From CBDFFW01 sp965246945 (GTDB lineage: Bacteria > Pseudomonadota > Alphaproteobacteria > UBA11073): a DNA stretch of 64,000 bases. How positions within the stretch are numbered: position 1 is the first letter of the stretch; each line of letters starts with the position of its first letter. Below, piece after piece: positions 43,232-54,200 of the stretch. Made by a program: the position numbers and the translations under genes. The stretch spans positions 496,001-560,000 of the forward strand of contig CBDFFW010000001.1 in NCBI GenBank assembly GCA_965246945.1, in the 5' to 3' direction. The notes below the pieces were generated by a model. That model saw only the letters and a program-made list of their open reading frames with translations. It did no database searches and had not been told where the DNA came from.

Positions 43232-44551
43232 ATGCGAATTTTTGGAATCCTATTTCTAACAGCGATTACTGCGGGTGCAGTTTATTTGGGCTATCATTAC
43301 TTGGTCGAAAATAATCAAGAGCAAGCTGCGCCCGCGGATAAAGGCGCAGCGAAAGCCGATGCGAAAGCGGGTGGCCCGCCAGCCGGTGGCCCGCCAATGG
43401 GCGTGCCGGTTGAAGCGATGACCGTACAACCCGAACAATTCGTGAGCACGATTACTGCCGTGGGCACATTAATGGCCGATGAAGCGATTACTGTACGGCC
43501 GGAAGTGGCTGGCAAGATTGACCGCATTCCCGTGCAAGAAGGCCAAGAAGTGAAAAAGGGCCAATTGCTATTTGGCTTGGATGAAAAACTTATGCGTGCC
43601 GAACGCAATGAAGCCGCAGCGCAAGCAGCGCAAGCGCGTTTGCAGGCCGACCGCTTATTAAAGGTGACGGTTGAAGGCGCAATTTCAGCAGGCGAACGGG
43701 ATGTGGCCAAGCAAAGCAAATTGGCAGCGGCAGCAACTTTAGGCGCGGCCGAAGAGCGCTTGGCTAAATCGCAAATCAAAGCACCATTTGATGGCGTGGT
43801 TGGGTTACGCCAAGTTAGCCCTGGCGAAGTGGTTGAAATTGGTAAACCGCTCACCACCTTGCAAAAGCTGGACCCGATTAAAGTGGAATTCACAGTGCCT
43901 GAAAAAGACGCAATGGTGTTGAAAGACGGCCAGGATTTGGAATTCACATTGCCGGATCAGCCGGATGCGAGTTATCACGCCAAGGTTTATGCGTTTGAGC
44001 CAGGCATTACGCAGCAAGGCCGGTTTGTGACGGTGCGTGCCAAAACCGGCAACGCCGATCACAAACTGCGCCCAGGCAGTTATGTGAATATCCAATTGGT
44101 GACCGCACAGAAAGAGGGTGCATTATTGGTGCCTGAACAAGCGATTATCCCGATGGGTAACCAAACCATGGTGATGACAATTGTGGAAGGCAAAGTGGTG
44201 CCCGCGCCTGTGCAGGTTGGCGCGCGCCTGCAAGGTAAGGCCGAGATTACCAGCGGTTTAAAAGCGGGTGACCAAGTAATGACGGCGGGTTTCATGAAAG
44301 CGATGCCAGGCGCGCCGGTGACAATTATGCCAAGTGGTGCGGATACCGCCAAGCCTGCTAGTAATGTCACAACTGCACCTACTGCGGGTGATGCGCAACC
44401 GGCAGCAGATGCCATGGCACCAGCCAATGATAATCAACACGCCGCCAATAATGTGCCAGCAACACCGGCTGGTCCAGCGGCACCGGCCGATTCAACTGCT
44501 GCGCCGGATACTGGCAAACAATATGAAGCTGGCACAGCCAAACAAAAATAA
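43232..44551 (+). CDS. RND efflux periplasmic adaptor
   Basis: 439 residues from ATG at 43232 (MRIFGILFLTAITAGAVYLG, a membrane anchor or uncleaved signal). Domain order: biotinyl-lipoyl half (TVRPEVAGKIDRIPVQEGQEVKKGQLLF), helical hairpin, second lipoyl half (AAEERLAKSQIKAPFDGVVG), beta-barrel (VEFTVPEKD), and membrane-proximal domain. The last ~80 residues are rich in Ala, Pro and Thr and are low-complexity. It links the RND pump to an outer-membrane channel; no tolC gene is in the window. RND gene follows after 53 nt. Confidence 0.95.
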   Translation: MRIFGILFLTAITAGAVYLGYHYLVENNQEQAAPADKGAAKADAKAGGPPAGGPPMGVPVEAMTVQPEQFVSTITAVGTLMADEAITVRPEVAGKIDRIPVQEGQEVKKGQLLFGLDEKLMRAERNEAAAQAAQARLQADRLLKVTVEGAISAGERDVAKQSKLAAAATLGAAEERLAKSQIKAPFDGVVGLRQVSPGEVVEIGKPLTTLQKLDPIKVEFTVPEKDAMVLKDGQDLEFTLPDQPDASYHAKVYAFEPGITQQGRFVTVRAKTGNADHKLRPGSYVNIQLVTAQKEGALLVPEQAIIPMGNQTMVMTIVEGKVVPAPVQVGARLQGKAEITSGLKAGDQVMTAGFMKAMPGAPVTIMPSGADTAKPASNVTTAPTAGDAQPAADAMAPANDNQHAANNVPATPAGPAAPADSTAAPDTGKQYEAGTAKQK

Positions 44552-44604
44552 TTGGAACGCACAAACGCTGCGTAAGCGGCGGATGGCAAGATAAAGGTTA
44601 ACCC

Positions 44605-47600
44605 ATGTCAATTGCTGAACTTTGTATTAAACGCCCAGTGCTGGCCACGGTGATCAATCTGGTCATCATTTTGCTGGGGATTGTTTCTTGGCAGCGGCTT
44701 ACCGTGCGGGAATATCCGAATATCGATGTGCCCGTGGTAACGGTACAAACCAAATATGTCGGCGCGAATGCCAATATCATTGAAACGCAGGTGACCAAAC
44801 CGCTGGAAGATGCAATTTCGGGGATTGAAGGCATCGATTATGTGAAATCAATCAGCCGCGCCGAACAATCGCAAATCACCATTCGCTTTAAACTGGAACG
44901 CAATGCCGATAGTGCTGCCGCCGATGTGCGCGACCGTGTGGGCCGCGCGCGAGATTTGCTGCCTGAAGCAGTGGAAGAACCAATCATTGCCAAAACCGAA
45001 GCGGATGCGCAGCCGATTATTTGGCTCGCGCTCTCATCTGATACCCGCTCGGCTTTACAAGTGTCGGACTTGGCGGACCGAATTGTGCAGGACCGCCTAC
45101 AAACTTTGCCAGGGGTGGCGGATGTGATTTTGTTTGCGAACCGGCAATATGCGATGCGGGTAGATGTGAATACCAGCAAATTGGCGGCATATAATTTAAC
45201 GGTGCAGGATGTGGAAGATGCGCTGCGTACCCAAAACGTAGAAATTCCCGCCGGCCGCATTCAAAGCGCTGAACGCGAATTTACTGTTTTGGCGCAAACC
45301 GATTTAAACACGCCCGCAGAATTCCAAAATGTGATCATTAAAACCGCGGCCAATGGGCATTTGGTGCGCCTGGGCGAAGTGGCCAATATCTTTATTGGTC
45401 CGGCGGAAGAGCGGCAAATTGCCCGCTACAATAAACAAGCATCGGTTGCCTTAGGTGTCGTTAAACAATCCGTTGCCAACCCGCTGCAAATTTCCGAAGC
45501 GGTACGCAAAGTCTTGCCGGAACTGGAAAAGATTTTACCCAAAGATGTGAAATTAGCGGTCGCTTACGACAGTTCGATCTTTATCGACCGGTCAATCAAA
45601 GCGGTATTTCACACCATTTTTGAAGCAACAATTTTGGTGGTGCTGGTTATCTTCCTATTCTTACGTTCATTCCGCGCCACGATTATTCCGCTGATTGCCA
45701 TTCCGGTTTCCCTGATCGGCACAATGGCGATGATGTATATGATGGGCTTTTCCATCAATACGCTCACGCTGCTCGCCTTGGTGATTGCGATCGGCTTGGT
45801 GGTGGATGATGCAATCGTCGTGCTGGAAAATATTTACCGGCATATCGAAGAGGGCATGAAACCGATGCAAGCTGCGCTGCTCGGCATGCGGGAAATTAGT
45901 TTTGCGGTAATTGCAATGACTGTCACTTTGGCGGCAGTGTTTGCGCCCATGGCCTTTACACCAGGGCGCACCGGTAAATTATTCATTGAATTTGCGCTGG
46001 CTTTGGCTGGCGCGGTTATCATCTCTGGGATAACGGCGCTGACCTTAACGCCAACTATGTGCGCGCGGTTGCTGAAGCATGAAGATCACCAAGCCGGTTG
46101 GTCGAAATGGATTGAACATAAATTACGCTGGGTTGAAGTGAATTATAAAATTGGTTTGCGCAAAGTGTTGGGGCAGCGCGGGATTGTGGTGATTGTCGCG
46201 CTGTGTTTATTCGGCGTGGCCGCGTTTGTATTCACCACCTTGCCCAATGAATTAGCGCCGACTGAAGATCGCGGTGTTATCTTGGGTATTGGGATTGCGC
46301 CAGAAGGTTCAACCATTGATTATTCCGATCGTTACGCCAAACAAATGGAAGCGATGATCCAGGCACTGCCAGAATATTCCTGGAACTTCATCGCGGTCGG
46401 TTTTCCTTATGTGACGCAATCGATCACGTTCGCCGGTTTGAAAGATTGGGATGTGCGGCCGCGTAATGTGAAAGCAATTTTGGCTGAACTCGGCCCGAAA
46501 TTTATGGGCATTACCGGCACGCTCAACTTTCCCACCTCACCGCCGCCATTGGGGCAGGATGCGATTGCGCGACCGGTAGAATTCGTGATTCAAAGCACCA
46601 GCGATACTTATGAAACGTTGAATGCGAAGATCGATCAAATTTTGGCCAAGGTCGCCGCTAACAAAGCGATCATTGTGCCGGATACAGATTTGAAACTGAA
46701 CAAACCAGAATTAAAGGTCAGCTTTGCGCGCGAGAAATTGGCGCAAAATGGCATTTCCGTGGAAACTGTTGGTCGCACATTGGAAACGCTATTCGGTCAG
46801 CGCAAAGTGCAGCGCTTTAAACAAAACAGCGAACAATATGATGTGTTGGTGCGCCTGTCAGATGAAGACCGCCGCAACCCGCAAGATCTGACCAATGTTT
46901 ATGTGCATTCCAATACCGGCGAATTGGTGAAGCTGGTGGATTTATTGAATTACCGCGAAGGGGTCGCGCCGCGCGAGTTGAACCACTTCAACAAATTGCG
47001 CGCGGTGACCATTCAAGCCAATTTGGCACCGACATATCCTTTAGGGGAAGCCTTGCAATTTATGGCCAAAGTGACGCGCGAAGTGGATCCTGGTTTATCA
47101 ATTGATTACGGCGGGGTCTCGCGCGAATTTAAAGAGGCATCCGGCAGTTTGGCGTTTATCTTCATGCTCGCTTTGCTATTTATCTATTTGGTGTTGGCCG
47201 CGCAGTTTGAAAGTTTTGTCGATCCTTTGGTGATTTTGCTATCGGTGCCGCTGGCCATTGGCGGCGCCTTAACCGCGCTTAAATTCACTGGCGGTTCCAT
47301 TAATGTATATAGCCAGATTGGTCTGGTCGCCTTGATCGGTTTGATTACCAAACACGGGATTATGATTGTGGAATTCGCCAATCAATTACAGATGCAAGGT
47401 AAAGCAAAGCGCATGGCGGTGATTGAATCCGCCAGCATTCGCCTGCGCCCCATTTTGATGACCACCTTTGCGATGGTGCTAGGCGCGGTGCCGTTGGCAT
47501 TTGCCGGTGGTGCCGGTGCCGAAGCGCGCCAATCAATCGGCTGGGTTTTGGTCGGCGGGATGAGCGTGGGCACATTATTCACCCTATTTGTGGTGCCAAC

Positions 47601-47793
47601 TTTCTATACGATTATGGCGCGGGTCCATCAGCCGGATGATGCGGAAAACGACAATACGCGACCGGCCCAGGTACCGCATGGTCATGCGTACCAAGCACCA
47701 AATGCCGTAATGCAGCCACATAGCGTTGGCCCCGCAACTACACCGGATATCACCACCTATCCTGGCGCACCACCGGTCTCAACCAATTGGTAA
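44605..47793 (+). CDS. RND efflux pump, inner-membrane transporter
   Basis: 1062 residues, AcrB/MexF type, 12 helices with two large periplasmic loops. N-terminus MSIAELCIKRPVLATVINLV; proton-relay motif in TM4 GLVVDDAIVVLENIYRHIEEG (two Asp). QSITFAGLKDW and GLSIDYGGVSREFKEA lie in the periplasmic and second-half regions. Exports hydrophobic compounds using the proton motive force with the adaptor encoded just upstream. The Pro/His-rich tail after ~1020 is an extension. The 3' end overlaps the nucleotidyltransferase gene by 15 nt. Confidence 0.96.
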   Translation: MSIAELCIKRPVLATVINLVIILLGIVSWQRLTVREYPNIDVPVVTVQTKYVGANANIIETQVTKPLEDAISGIEGIDYVKSISRAEQSQITIRFKLERNADSAAADVRDRVGRARDLLPEAVEEPIIAKTEADAQPIIWLALSSDTRSALQVSDLADRIVQDRLQTLPGVADVILFANRQYAMRVDVNTSKLAAYNLTVQDVEDALRTQNVEIPAGRIQSAEREFTVLAQTDLNTPAEFQNVIIKTAANGHLVRLGEVANIFIGPAEERQIARYNKQASVALGVVKQSVANPLQISEAVRKVLPELEKILPKDVKLAVAYDSSIFIDRSIKAVFHTIFEATILVVLVIFLFLRSFRATIIPLIAIPVSLIGTMAMMYMMGFSINTLTLLALVIAIGLVVDDAIVVLENIYRHIEEGMKPMQAALLGMREISFAVIAMTVTLAAVFAPMAFTPGRTGKLFIEFALALAGAVIISGITALTLTPTMCARLLKHEDHQAGWSKWIEHKLRWVEVNYKIGLRKVLGQRGIVVIVALCLFGVAAFVFTTLPNELAPTEDRGVILGIGIAPEGSTIDYSDRYAKQMEAMIQALPEYSWNFIAVGFPYVTQSITFAGLKDWDVRPRNVKAILAELGPKFMGITGTLNFPTSPPPLGQDAIARPVEFVIQSTSDTYETLNAKIDQILAKVAANKAIIVPDTDLKLNKPELKVSFAREKLAQNGISVETVGRTLETLFGQRKVQRFKQNSEQYDVLVRLSDEDRRNPQDLTNVYVHSNTGELVKLVDLLNYREGVAPRELNHFNKLRAVTIQANLAPTYPLGEALQFMAKVTREVDPGLSIDYGGVSREFKEASGSLAFIFMLALLFIYLVLAAQFESFVDPLVILLSVPLAIGGALTALKFTGGSINVYSQIGLVALIGLITKHGIMIVEFANQLQMQGKAKRMAVIESASIRLRPILMTTFAMVLGAVPLAFAGGAGAEARQSIGWVLVGGMSVGTLFTLFVVPTFYTIMARVHQPDDAENDNTRPAQVPHGHAYQAPNAVMQPHSVGPATTPDITTYPGAPPVSTNW

Positions 47794-48564
47794 ATTCATA
47801 ACGGTATTAAAAAAGTATTTATCTGCTTGCTGTAAAATTGGCAGTGGAAGTTGGGGAGATAAGATCTCAACTTCCTTTAAACGGTTAACCGCTTCGGTCA
47901 AAAAATTATCAATAATGGTTATTGGGAGACCTAAGCCAAGTTCGGTGCCTTGCTTTTTATCAGTAATTAATTGATCGATGGCTCTACGTAATTCGCTTGT
48001 TTCAATAATACTTTCCAGCAACGTTTGGAAACGCATGGGTACGGGTCCGTAATTGCGCTCAAGCCAAAGGCAAGCCAAAATTGGCCGCAGCATGTAAAGA
48101 TACTTTTTTAGCTTAACCTGATCTTTACCGATCAATTCCCGATATTGATTTAGCGCCATATGTAAATAGTGATGGAAACAATCATGCGGATTAAAAAACC
48201 CTTTGGCAAGTTGGCGGTACTCCTGCATGCAGTCGGTTGCTTCTTGATAAACCAAGGGCGAGTCCAACCATTCCAACAAGGTTGGATTGCTTTTTTGCAT
48301 AAGTTGTAAGCTTTTTCTTAATTCCCAGCCATTGATATCAAGCTCGCCATGCGCAGTTGATTCAATCGGATATTCAATAACATTGCGTTGGGGTTGGATG
48401 CGCAAATACCATTCTGGTGCATGCACATAAATAAACCGCACATCCCAATCACTATTTACCGATTCAAAACCCCAGGCACGGCTGCCGGATTCAACTGCTA
48501 ACAAAATTTGGATATTGTGCTGCTGTTCAATATCCAAAAGTTTTCGTTTGATAGGGGTCCGCAT
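47779..48564 (-). CDS. RlaP-type nucleotidyltransferase
   Basis: 261 residues. DNA polymerase beta-type nucleotidyltransferase signature ESGSRAWGFESVNSDWDVRFIY (GS-x9-D-x-D) identifies the PF10127/RlaP family, with TLLEWLDSPLVY and KKYLYMLRPILACLWLE downstream. Such proteins are linked to RNA repair or unknown nucleotidyl transfer. Here there is no rtcB or repair partner. It lies 9 nt from gyrB on the same strand, downstream of it. Confidence 0.88.
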   Translation of the reverse strand: MRTPIKRKLLDIEQQHNIQILLAVESGSRAWGFESVNSDWDVRFIYVHAPEWYLRIQPQRNVIEYPIESTAHGELDINGWELRKSLQLMQKSNPTLLEWLDSPLVYQEATDCMQEYRQLAKGFFNPHDCFHHYLHMALNQYRELIGKDQVKLKKYLYMLRPILACLWLERNYGPVPMRFQTLLESIIETSELRRAIDQLITDKKQGTELGLGLPITIIDNFLTEAVNRLKEVEILSPQLPLPILQQADKYFFNTVMNLPIG

Positions 48565-48573
48565 TTGCTAAAA

Positions 48574-51084
48574 TTAAACATCCACATTTTCTGCATAAAG
48601 AGCATTTTCCTGGATGAAGTTGCGGCGGGGTTCGACGATGTCGCCCATCAATGTGGTAAATACCTCTTCGCAGGAATCAAGGTGATCAACTTTCACGCGC
48701 AATAACGTGCGGACATCCGGGTTCAAGGTGGTTTCCCATAATTGGTCGGCATTCATTTCGCCCAGACCCTTATAGCGCTGAATGTATAGGCCTTTGCGGC
48801 CTTGCGTGCCAAGCGCACGTAATAGGCTGATCGGTCCGGCCACATTCTGAGCGTTTTTATCGTTCCAGCTCAGTTGCGCACCGCGCGCAGCACCATTAGC
48901 GGCGTATTCATTGGCAAAAGACAGCACCAGTTCAGCCAATTTGCGGGCATCATTCCCCGCGCGCAAGGTATTGGGCAATTCATAGCTTTCTTCAAAGCCC
49001 TGGCCGTCCCGCCAGATGCGTAGGCCTGTCTCATTATTTTCGGCTTGCCAACCAGTTTGATCGGCCGTGCCATTGCCACAGGCATTTAACTGTGCAGCAA
49101 GTTGCGTTAATTGTGTTTCAGTCGCGGGAGTAGTGTTACCCAACAAGCCGAGCAAGGCGGTTTGTTCTAAAATATCTGGTTGCCCCACTGCGCGTTGCAG
49201 CGGGGAGGCGGCAGCTGTGACTTGCTGTAAGCGTTCCAAATATTTAGTCCATTCATCGCCGCTAATGCTGCGCGGGCCGAAAGCAAGGGTCGCCCCTTGA
49301 ATGCCGATTTGCAGCAATTGCGCTTCCAGTGCGCGTTCATCTTTCATGTAAGTGATGGTTTGGCCTTTGCGAATGCCGTAGAGCGGCGGCTGGGCAATAT
49401 ACAAATGGCCATTTTCAATCAGCTGCGGCATGTGCCGGAAGAAAAAGGTAAGGAGCAGTGTGCGGATATGCGCACCATCCACATCCGCATCCGTCATAAT
49501 CACGATTTTGTGGTAGCGGAGTTTTTCAACATTAAAACCATCTTTACCAATGGACGTGCCGAGCGCGTTGATCAGTGAGCCGATTTCGCCATTGGCCAGC
49601 ACTTTATCAAAACGGGCGCGTTCGACGTTGAGGATTTTTCCGCGTAAGGGCAGGATCGCCTGAATTTTACGGTCGCGCCCTTGTTTGGCCGAACCACCGG
49701 CCGAATCCCCCTCAACAATAAATACTTCGCATTTAGATGGATCACGCTCTTGGCAATCGGCCAGTTTGCCAGGCAGATTGGTAATTTCGAAACCGGATTT
49801 GCGGCGCGTTTGCTCACGCGCTTTGCGGGCGGCTTCGCGGGCGGCGGCGGCTTCATAGATTTTGGCGATGATTTTTTTGGCTTCTTGTGGGTGTTCGCCC
49901 AGCCAAGTGCTTAAAGCATCACTGACGGCGTTTTCAACGACCGGCCGCACTTCGGATGACACCAATTTGTCTTTGGTTTGCGAAGAGAATTTGGGGTCTG
50001 GCACTTTCACGGAAATCAGCGCGGTTAACCCTTCGCGCATATCATCGCCGTTAATTTCCAGTTTTTCTTTTTTGGCCAGGCCGCTATCTTCGGCATATTT
50101 GTTAATCGCGCGGGTTAGCGCAGCACGAAAACCGGTTAAATGCGTACCGCCATCGCGCTGCGGAATGTTGTTGGTGAAACACAAACAGGTTTCGTGGTAA
50201 CTATCGGTCCATTCCAACGCGCATTCCACGCTGATACCAGCCCCTTCGCCGCGCAAAACAATCGGCGGGGCATGCAGCGCATTTTTGGCTTTATCGAGAT
50301 ATTCAACATAAGCCTGCAAGCCGCCTTCATAATGCAGGATATCGGATCTTGGCGGAGTAACCCGCGCATCAATTAATTCGATATGCACACCAGAATTTAA
50401 AAAAGCCAATTCGCGCAAACGGTGTTCGAGCGTATTAAAACTAAATTCCGTTTTGGTAAAAGTTTCGGGGGAGGGCAAGAAGGTGATTTCTGTGCCCGTG
50501 CGGTCCGGCGTTTCGCCAACAATCTTCAACGGGGAAACGGCATCCCCGTGACTGAATTGCATATGCCATTCTTGACCGGCGCGCCAAATGCGCAAATCAA
50601 GCGTGGTGGAAAGGGCGTTGACCACCGACACGCCGACCCCATGCAAACCGCCGGAAACTTTGTAACTATTCTGGTCGAACTTACCGCCGGCATGCAGCTG
50701 TGTCATAATCACTTCGGCGGCGGAAATACCTTCGCCCGCATGAATATCGGTCGGGATGCCGCGGCCATTATCGCGCACGGTGCAGGAACCGTTTTCATTT
50801 AATTGCACCACCACGCGGTCGCAGTAACCCGCCAGGGTTTCATCAATCGCGTTATCGACCACCTCATACACCATGTGGTGCAGGCCCGACCCGTCATCGG
50901 TATCGCCGATATACATGCCCGGGCGTTTGCGAACGGCTTCTAAGCCTTTTAAAACTTTGATGGAGTCAGAAGTATACCCTTCAGCCGCTGCGCCTTTACG
51001 CTCGTTTTCAGACGCACTGTTCGTTTCGACATTGAGCGAGAGATTTTCGTTGGGATCGGTCATTTGCAGCGCAGGGTTTGCCAT
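48574..51084 (-). CDS. gyrB: DNA gyrase subunit B
   Basis: 836 residues from ATG at 51084; a TTG at 51111 is less likely. GHKL ATPase domain with VYEVVDNAIDE, DNGRGIPTDIH and GGLHGVGVSVVNALS; transducer with QTKDKL; TOPRIM domain with EGDSAGGSAKQGRDR and DADVDGAHIRTLLLTF; and C-terminal PRRNFIQENAL. It includes the ~165-residue TOPRIM insertion of Gram-negative GyrB. With GyrA it introduces negative supercoils. recF/dnaN, the usual neighbours, are absent; a PEPC-like gene diverges across 195 nt. Confidence 0.97.
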   Translation of the reverse strand: MANPALQMTDPNENLSLNVETNSASENERKGAAAEGYTSDSIKVLKGLEAVRKRPGMYIGDTDDGSGLHHMVYEVVDNAIDETLAGYCDRVVVQLNENGSCTVRDNGRGIPTDIHAGEGISAAEVIMTQLHAGGKFDQNSYKVSGGLHGVGVSVVNALSTTLDLRIWRAGQEWHMQFSHGDAVSPLKIVGETPDRTGTEITFLPSPETFTKTEFSFNTLEHRLRELAFLNSGVHIELIDARVTPPRSDILHYEGGLQAYVEYLDKAKNALHAPPIVLRGEGAGISVECALEWTDSYHETCLCFTNNIPQRDGGTHLTGFRAALTRAINKYAEDSGLAKKEKLEINGDDMREGLTALISVKVPDPKFSSQTKDKLVSSEVRPVVENAVSDALSTWLGEHPQEAKKIIAKIYEAAAAREAARKAREQTRRKSGFEITNLPGKLADCQERDPSKCEVFIVEGDSAGGSAKQGRDRKIQAILPLRGKILNVERARFDKVLANGEIGSLINALGTSIGKDGFNVEKLRYHKIVIMTDADVDGAHIRTLLLTFFFRHMPQLIENGHLYIAQPPLYGIRKGQTITYMKDERALEAQLLQIGIQGATLAFGPRSISGDEWTKYLERLQQVTAAASPLQRAVGQPDILEQTALLGLLGNTTPATETQLTQLAAQLNACGNGTADQTGWQAENNETGLRIWRDGQGFEESYELPNTLRAGNDARKLAELVLSFANEYAANGAARGAQLSWNDKNAQNVAGPISLLRALGTQGRKGLYIQRYKGLGEMNADQLWETTLNPDVRTLLRVKVDHLDSCEEVFTTLMGDIVEPRRNFIQENALYAENVDV

Positions 51085-51279
51085 AATTTTTGAATGCTTC
51101 CTAAAGGCCAACTATATGTAATTTAGCCAGCTATGCCCATGTTTTTCTGCATTTTTGGCAGATAATTTAATATGGGTATTTAGAGCGTTATTTCCCAGTC
51201 TGAAAGCATTTTGATGCTTGCATTATTCGCCCAATTCATGCCTTATCATCGCAGATTTTAAATCATAGCGAGTAAATCA

Positions 51280-54200
51280 ATGAAACAAGATTTTTTAGCA
51301 CGGGTTACCACACCGCAAGCAGCGCAAGCCGCGATTGGCGACTGGTTTCGCTATTCATTGGCACATCATGGTAGTGCGGCAACGGAAACGTTAAGCGACC
51401 GCGATCTATTCGATTTAATAAAAAAATTGCAAAATGCCCCAATTGATTTACTGGATCACTATTACGAGGCGTTGTCGACTGCGCAAAAGAAACGTGCCGG
51501 TGAAATCTGGCTAGTCTGGGAATTTTGCACGCAGCAGGTGATGGGCAAAGCTCATCGTAATGCCATTCAGGAACGGCAGGCTTCCGAAGACTATCCTGGG
51601 CAAACCATTAAAGGTGCGTTGCAACGCGCCGCCCAAAACGGGGCCACAAAAGAAGAATTACAGGGTGTTTTGCTATCGGCCATTGCGTTATCATTAACGG
51701 CGCATCCGACCCAGTATTTACCGCCAGAATATGTGAATATCCGGCAGCGGTTGGCGGAAGCGTTGCAAAAAGGCGATCGCGACCAAAGTGGTGAGTTGTT
51801 GAAAGCTTTATTAAATATATCGCCAACCGATTTAGCCAAGAAAACGCCGGCGGAAGAATTCGCGTTAATTTTATGCCATGCTGAACAAATTTTTCAGGTG
51901 ATGCCGGGTTTGTTGCGTGAAGTTGATAACACGCTAGATGTGCTGGCTGACCGTTATCCAGAACGCGATTATGGCAGTTTGCGGGATATTGCCTCACGCC
52001 ATATGCACGGTATTTTGCCGCGTTTTTGGGCGGGGGTGGACCGCGATGGTAATCCGGCTATCACGGCTGATGTGTCAGCCAGTTGCATGGCTGAAAGCCA
52101 CCGGTTCATCGGTGAATTATATGTGCGGGAGCTTGAAAATATTCGTGCGCAAGCAGTGCATAAAGGGATGATTGACGCGTTGATTAAAGATTTTAGAAAC
52201 GGTGTTTTTGCCTATGCGCAGGATGCGGATTTAATCAAATTTCGCCACCGCTTGACCGATTTAAAATTGCATGAAAATGGTGAGCCGTTGGATGCCATTC
52301 GAGATTTGGAGCAACGGGCCCGCTTATTCGGTTGGAATTTGGGCAAATTTCAACCGCGGCAAGAAGCGGGTATTCATGCCCAAGGTGTCACGCTGCTAAT
52401 GCCCGAATATGCCGAAATTGAGGATGAAGAAAAAAAATTAGCAGCGCTAAGCGAAACGCTCGACCGCTTGGGCAAATTAAGTAAGGCAGATCTGGCAGCC
52501 GAACAAAGCCGGATTTTGGCCAAACTAGCTGAGAAAAAGGGTCCGTTATACGATACGATTAAATCACTGGAATTGGTGCGTGATAATCCCGATGCCTTTT
52601 GCGATTACATTATTTCCAATACCGATAATGCCAGCGATGTGTTGGAATTAATGGTGCTGCTGCGCCTGATGGGTGTGGAAGATAAAATCAATATCCGTCC
52701 GTTATGCGAGTCCCGGGCTGATTTGGAAAATATGCCAGGCATGTTTCAATCGCTACTGGCCAATCCGCATTATCGCGGGTTTGTTAAAAAACACGGCGGC
52801 CGCATTTTAATGATGATTGCTTTGTCTGACACGCAGCGGCAAGACGGGCCAGCTGTAATTTTCGATCAACATTTAACCCCTTTAAATGTCATCAATAAAA
52901 TTCAAACCTTATGTCAGCAGCAGGGTTTTACAGTCGATATTATGGATGGTGGTTCGGATGATATTTACCGCGGTGGTGGTGATTTAAGTATGTATCCATT
53001 TCACTTGGCGCGTAATTTGGTTGGCTATGCTGCTAAAACAGGCAAAGAAATTAGTGATTTTGTAAAATGCCTCGGGCATGAATTTGCGCTGACCATTCAA
53101 AACCGCCAAATCGAATCCGAAATGGGTAATCCAACCAGCGCTGCACGTTTTCTCGAGCGCATGGTGGCCATGCGTATCAACTTTTCCAGTTTTTTAAAAA
53201 ATGAATTACCCCAAGGGGAAATTCAAGAATGCCGCCAGGAATATGAAGCCAATGAAAAAGCCCGTAATTTGCTCGCGCCCTGCATTGCCTACTTCCATCA
53301 CTTTCGTGGACCGACCTTGGACGAATTAAGTGTCGCCGTTATTCCATCGGCCGCCGCCACTGTTCTCAATACCGGCGCGCGGCCGGATAAGCGGCCAAAG
53401 TTATTGGGGGATAATGGTGAGGAATTAGATCTTAAAGATGTTCATACTTTAAAGCTGACTGATACGCGGGCTATCACTAACCAATTCGCGGTCGAATTGC
53501 CAGGATTGGAGATCAATGGTTGGTTAAGCCTGCGGGCACTGCGCCAAATTCCACTGGCTGAACGCAATCAATTGATGGATCAATCGCCATTAATGAGGGA
53601 AATGTTACAACGTGCGATGCTGTGTTTGGCGCGGGCGGATTTTGATGAATCCTGGTTTTTTCTCGAGTTGCCTGTGGTGGATGCGGAAAATACGGTCACC
53701 CATAAAAAAGTGGCGTTACAGAAACCAGACCCTGCCACGGCGCTGGCTTATGCGGAAGTATTTGATGAGGCGTTCCAGGCCTCGCTGGCGCGCGGCGAGC
53801 GGGAGCAATTTGATTATCAGAAAGAAATCGGCCCGATTTTAGAAAAACTGGGTTTGGATAGTACCGGCGAAGCGGGCCGCTTGAATGGCTGGTTAGTGCA
53901 AATGTGCTGGCTGGAGCAGGAATTTAAGCAAACGCAAAGCATTGTATGTGAAACCATGCTCGGCCAGCGCTGGGGGGCCAAAGTTAGCGCCCGTGAATTA
54001 CAGGGTTTATTTGAACGGGTGGATGGTGAAGAAACCATTAAGCGTCAGATGGTCAAACCCATGCGCCATTGGCTGGCGCGTTTGAACCAGCAATTTAAAT
54101 GGCAAGAAGTTAAACGCGATAATCAGAATGCTGATGAATGTTTGCTGCAACAATTGGCGCAATGTGTGATTGAAGGGAATAAAACGCCGCCATCTTATTC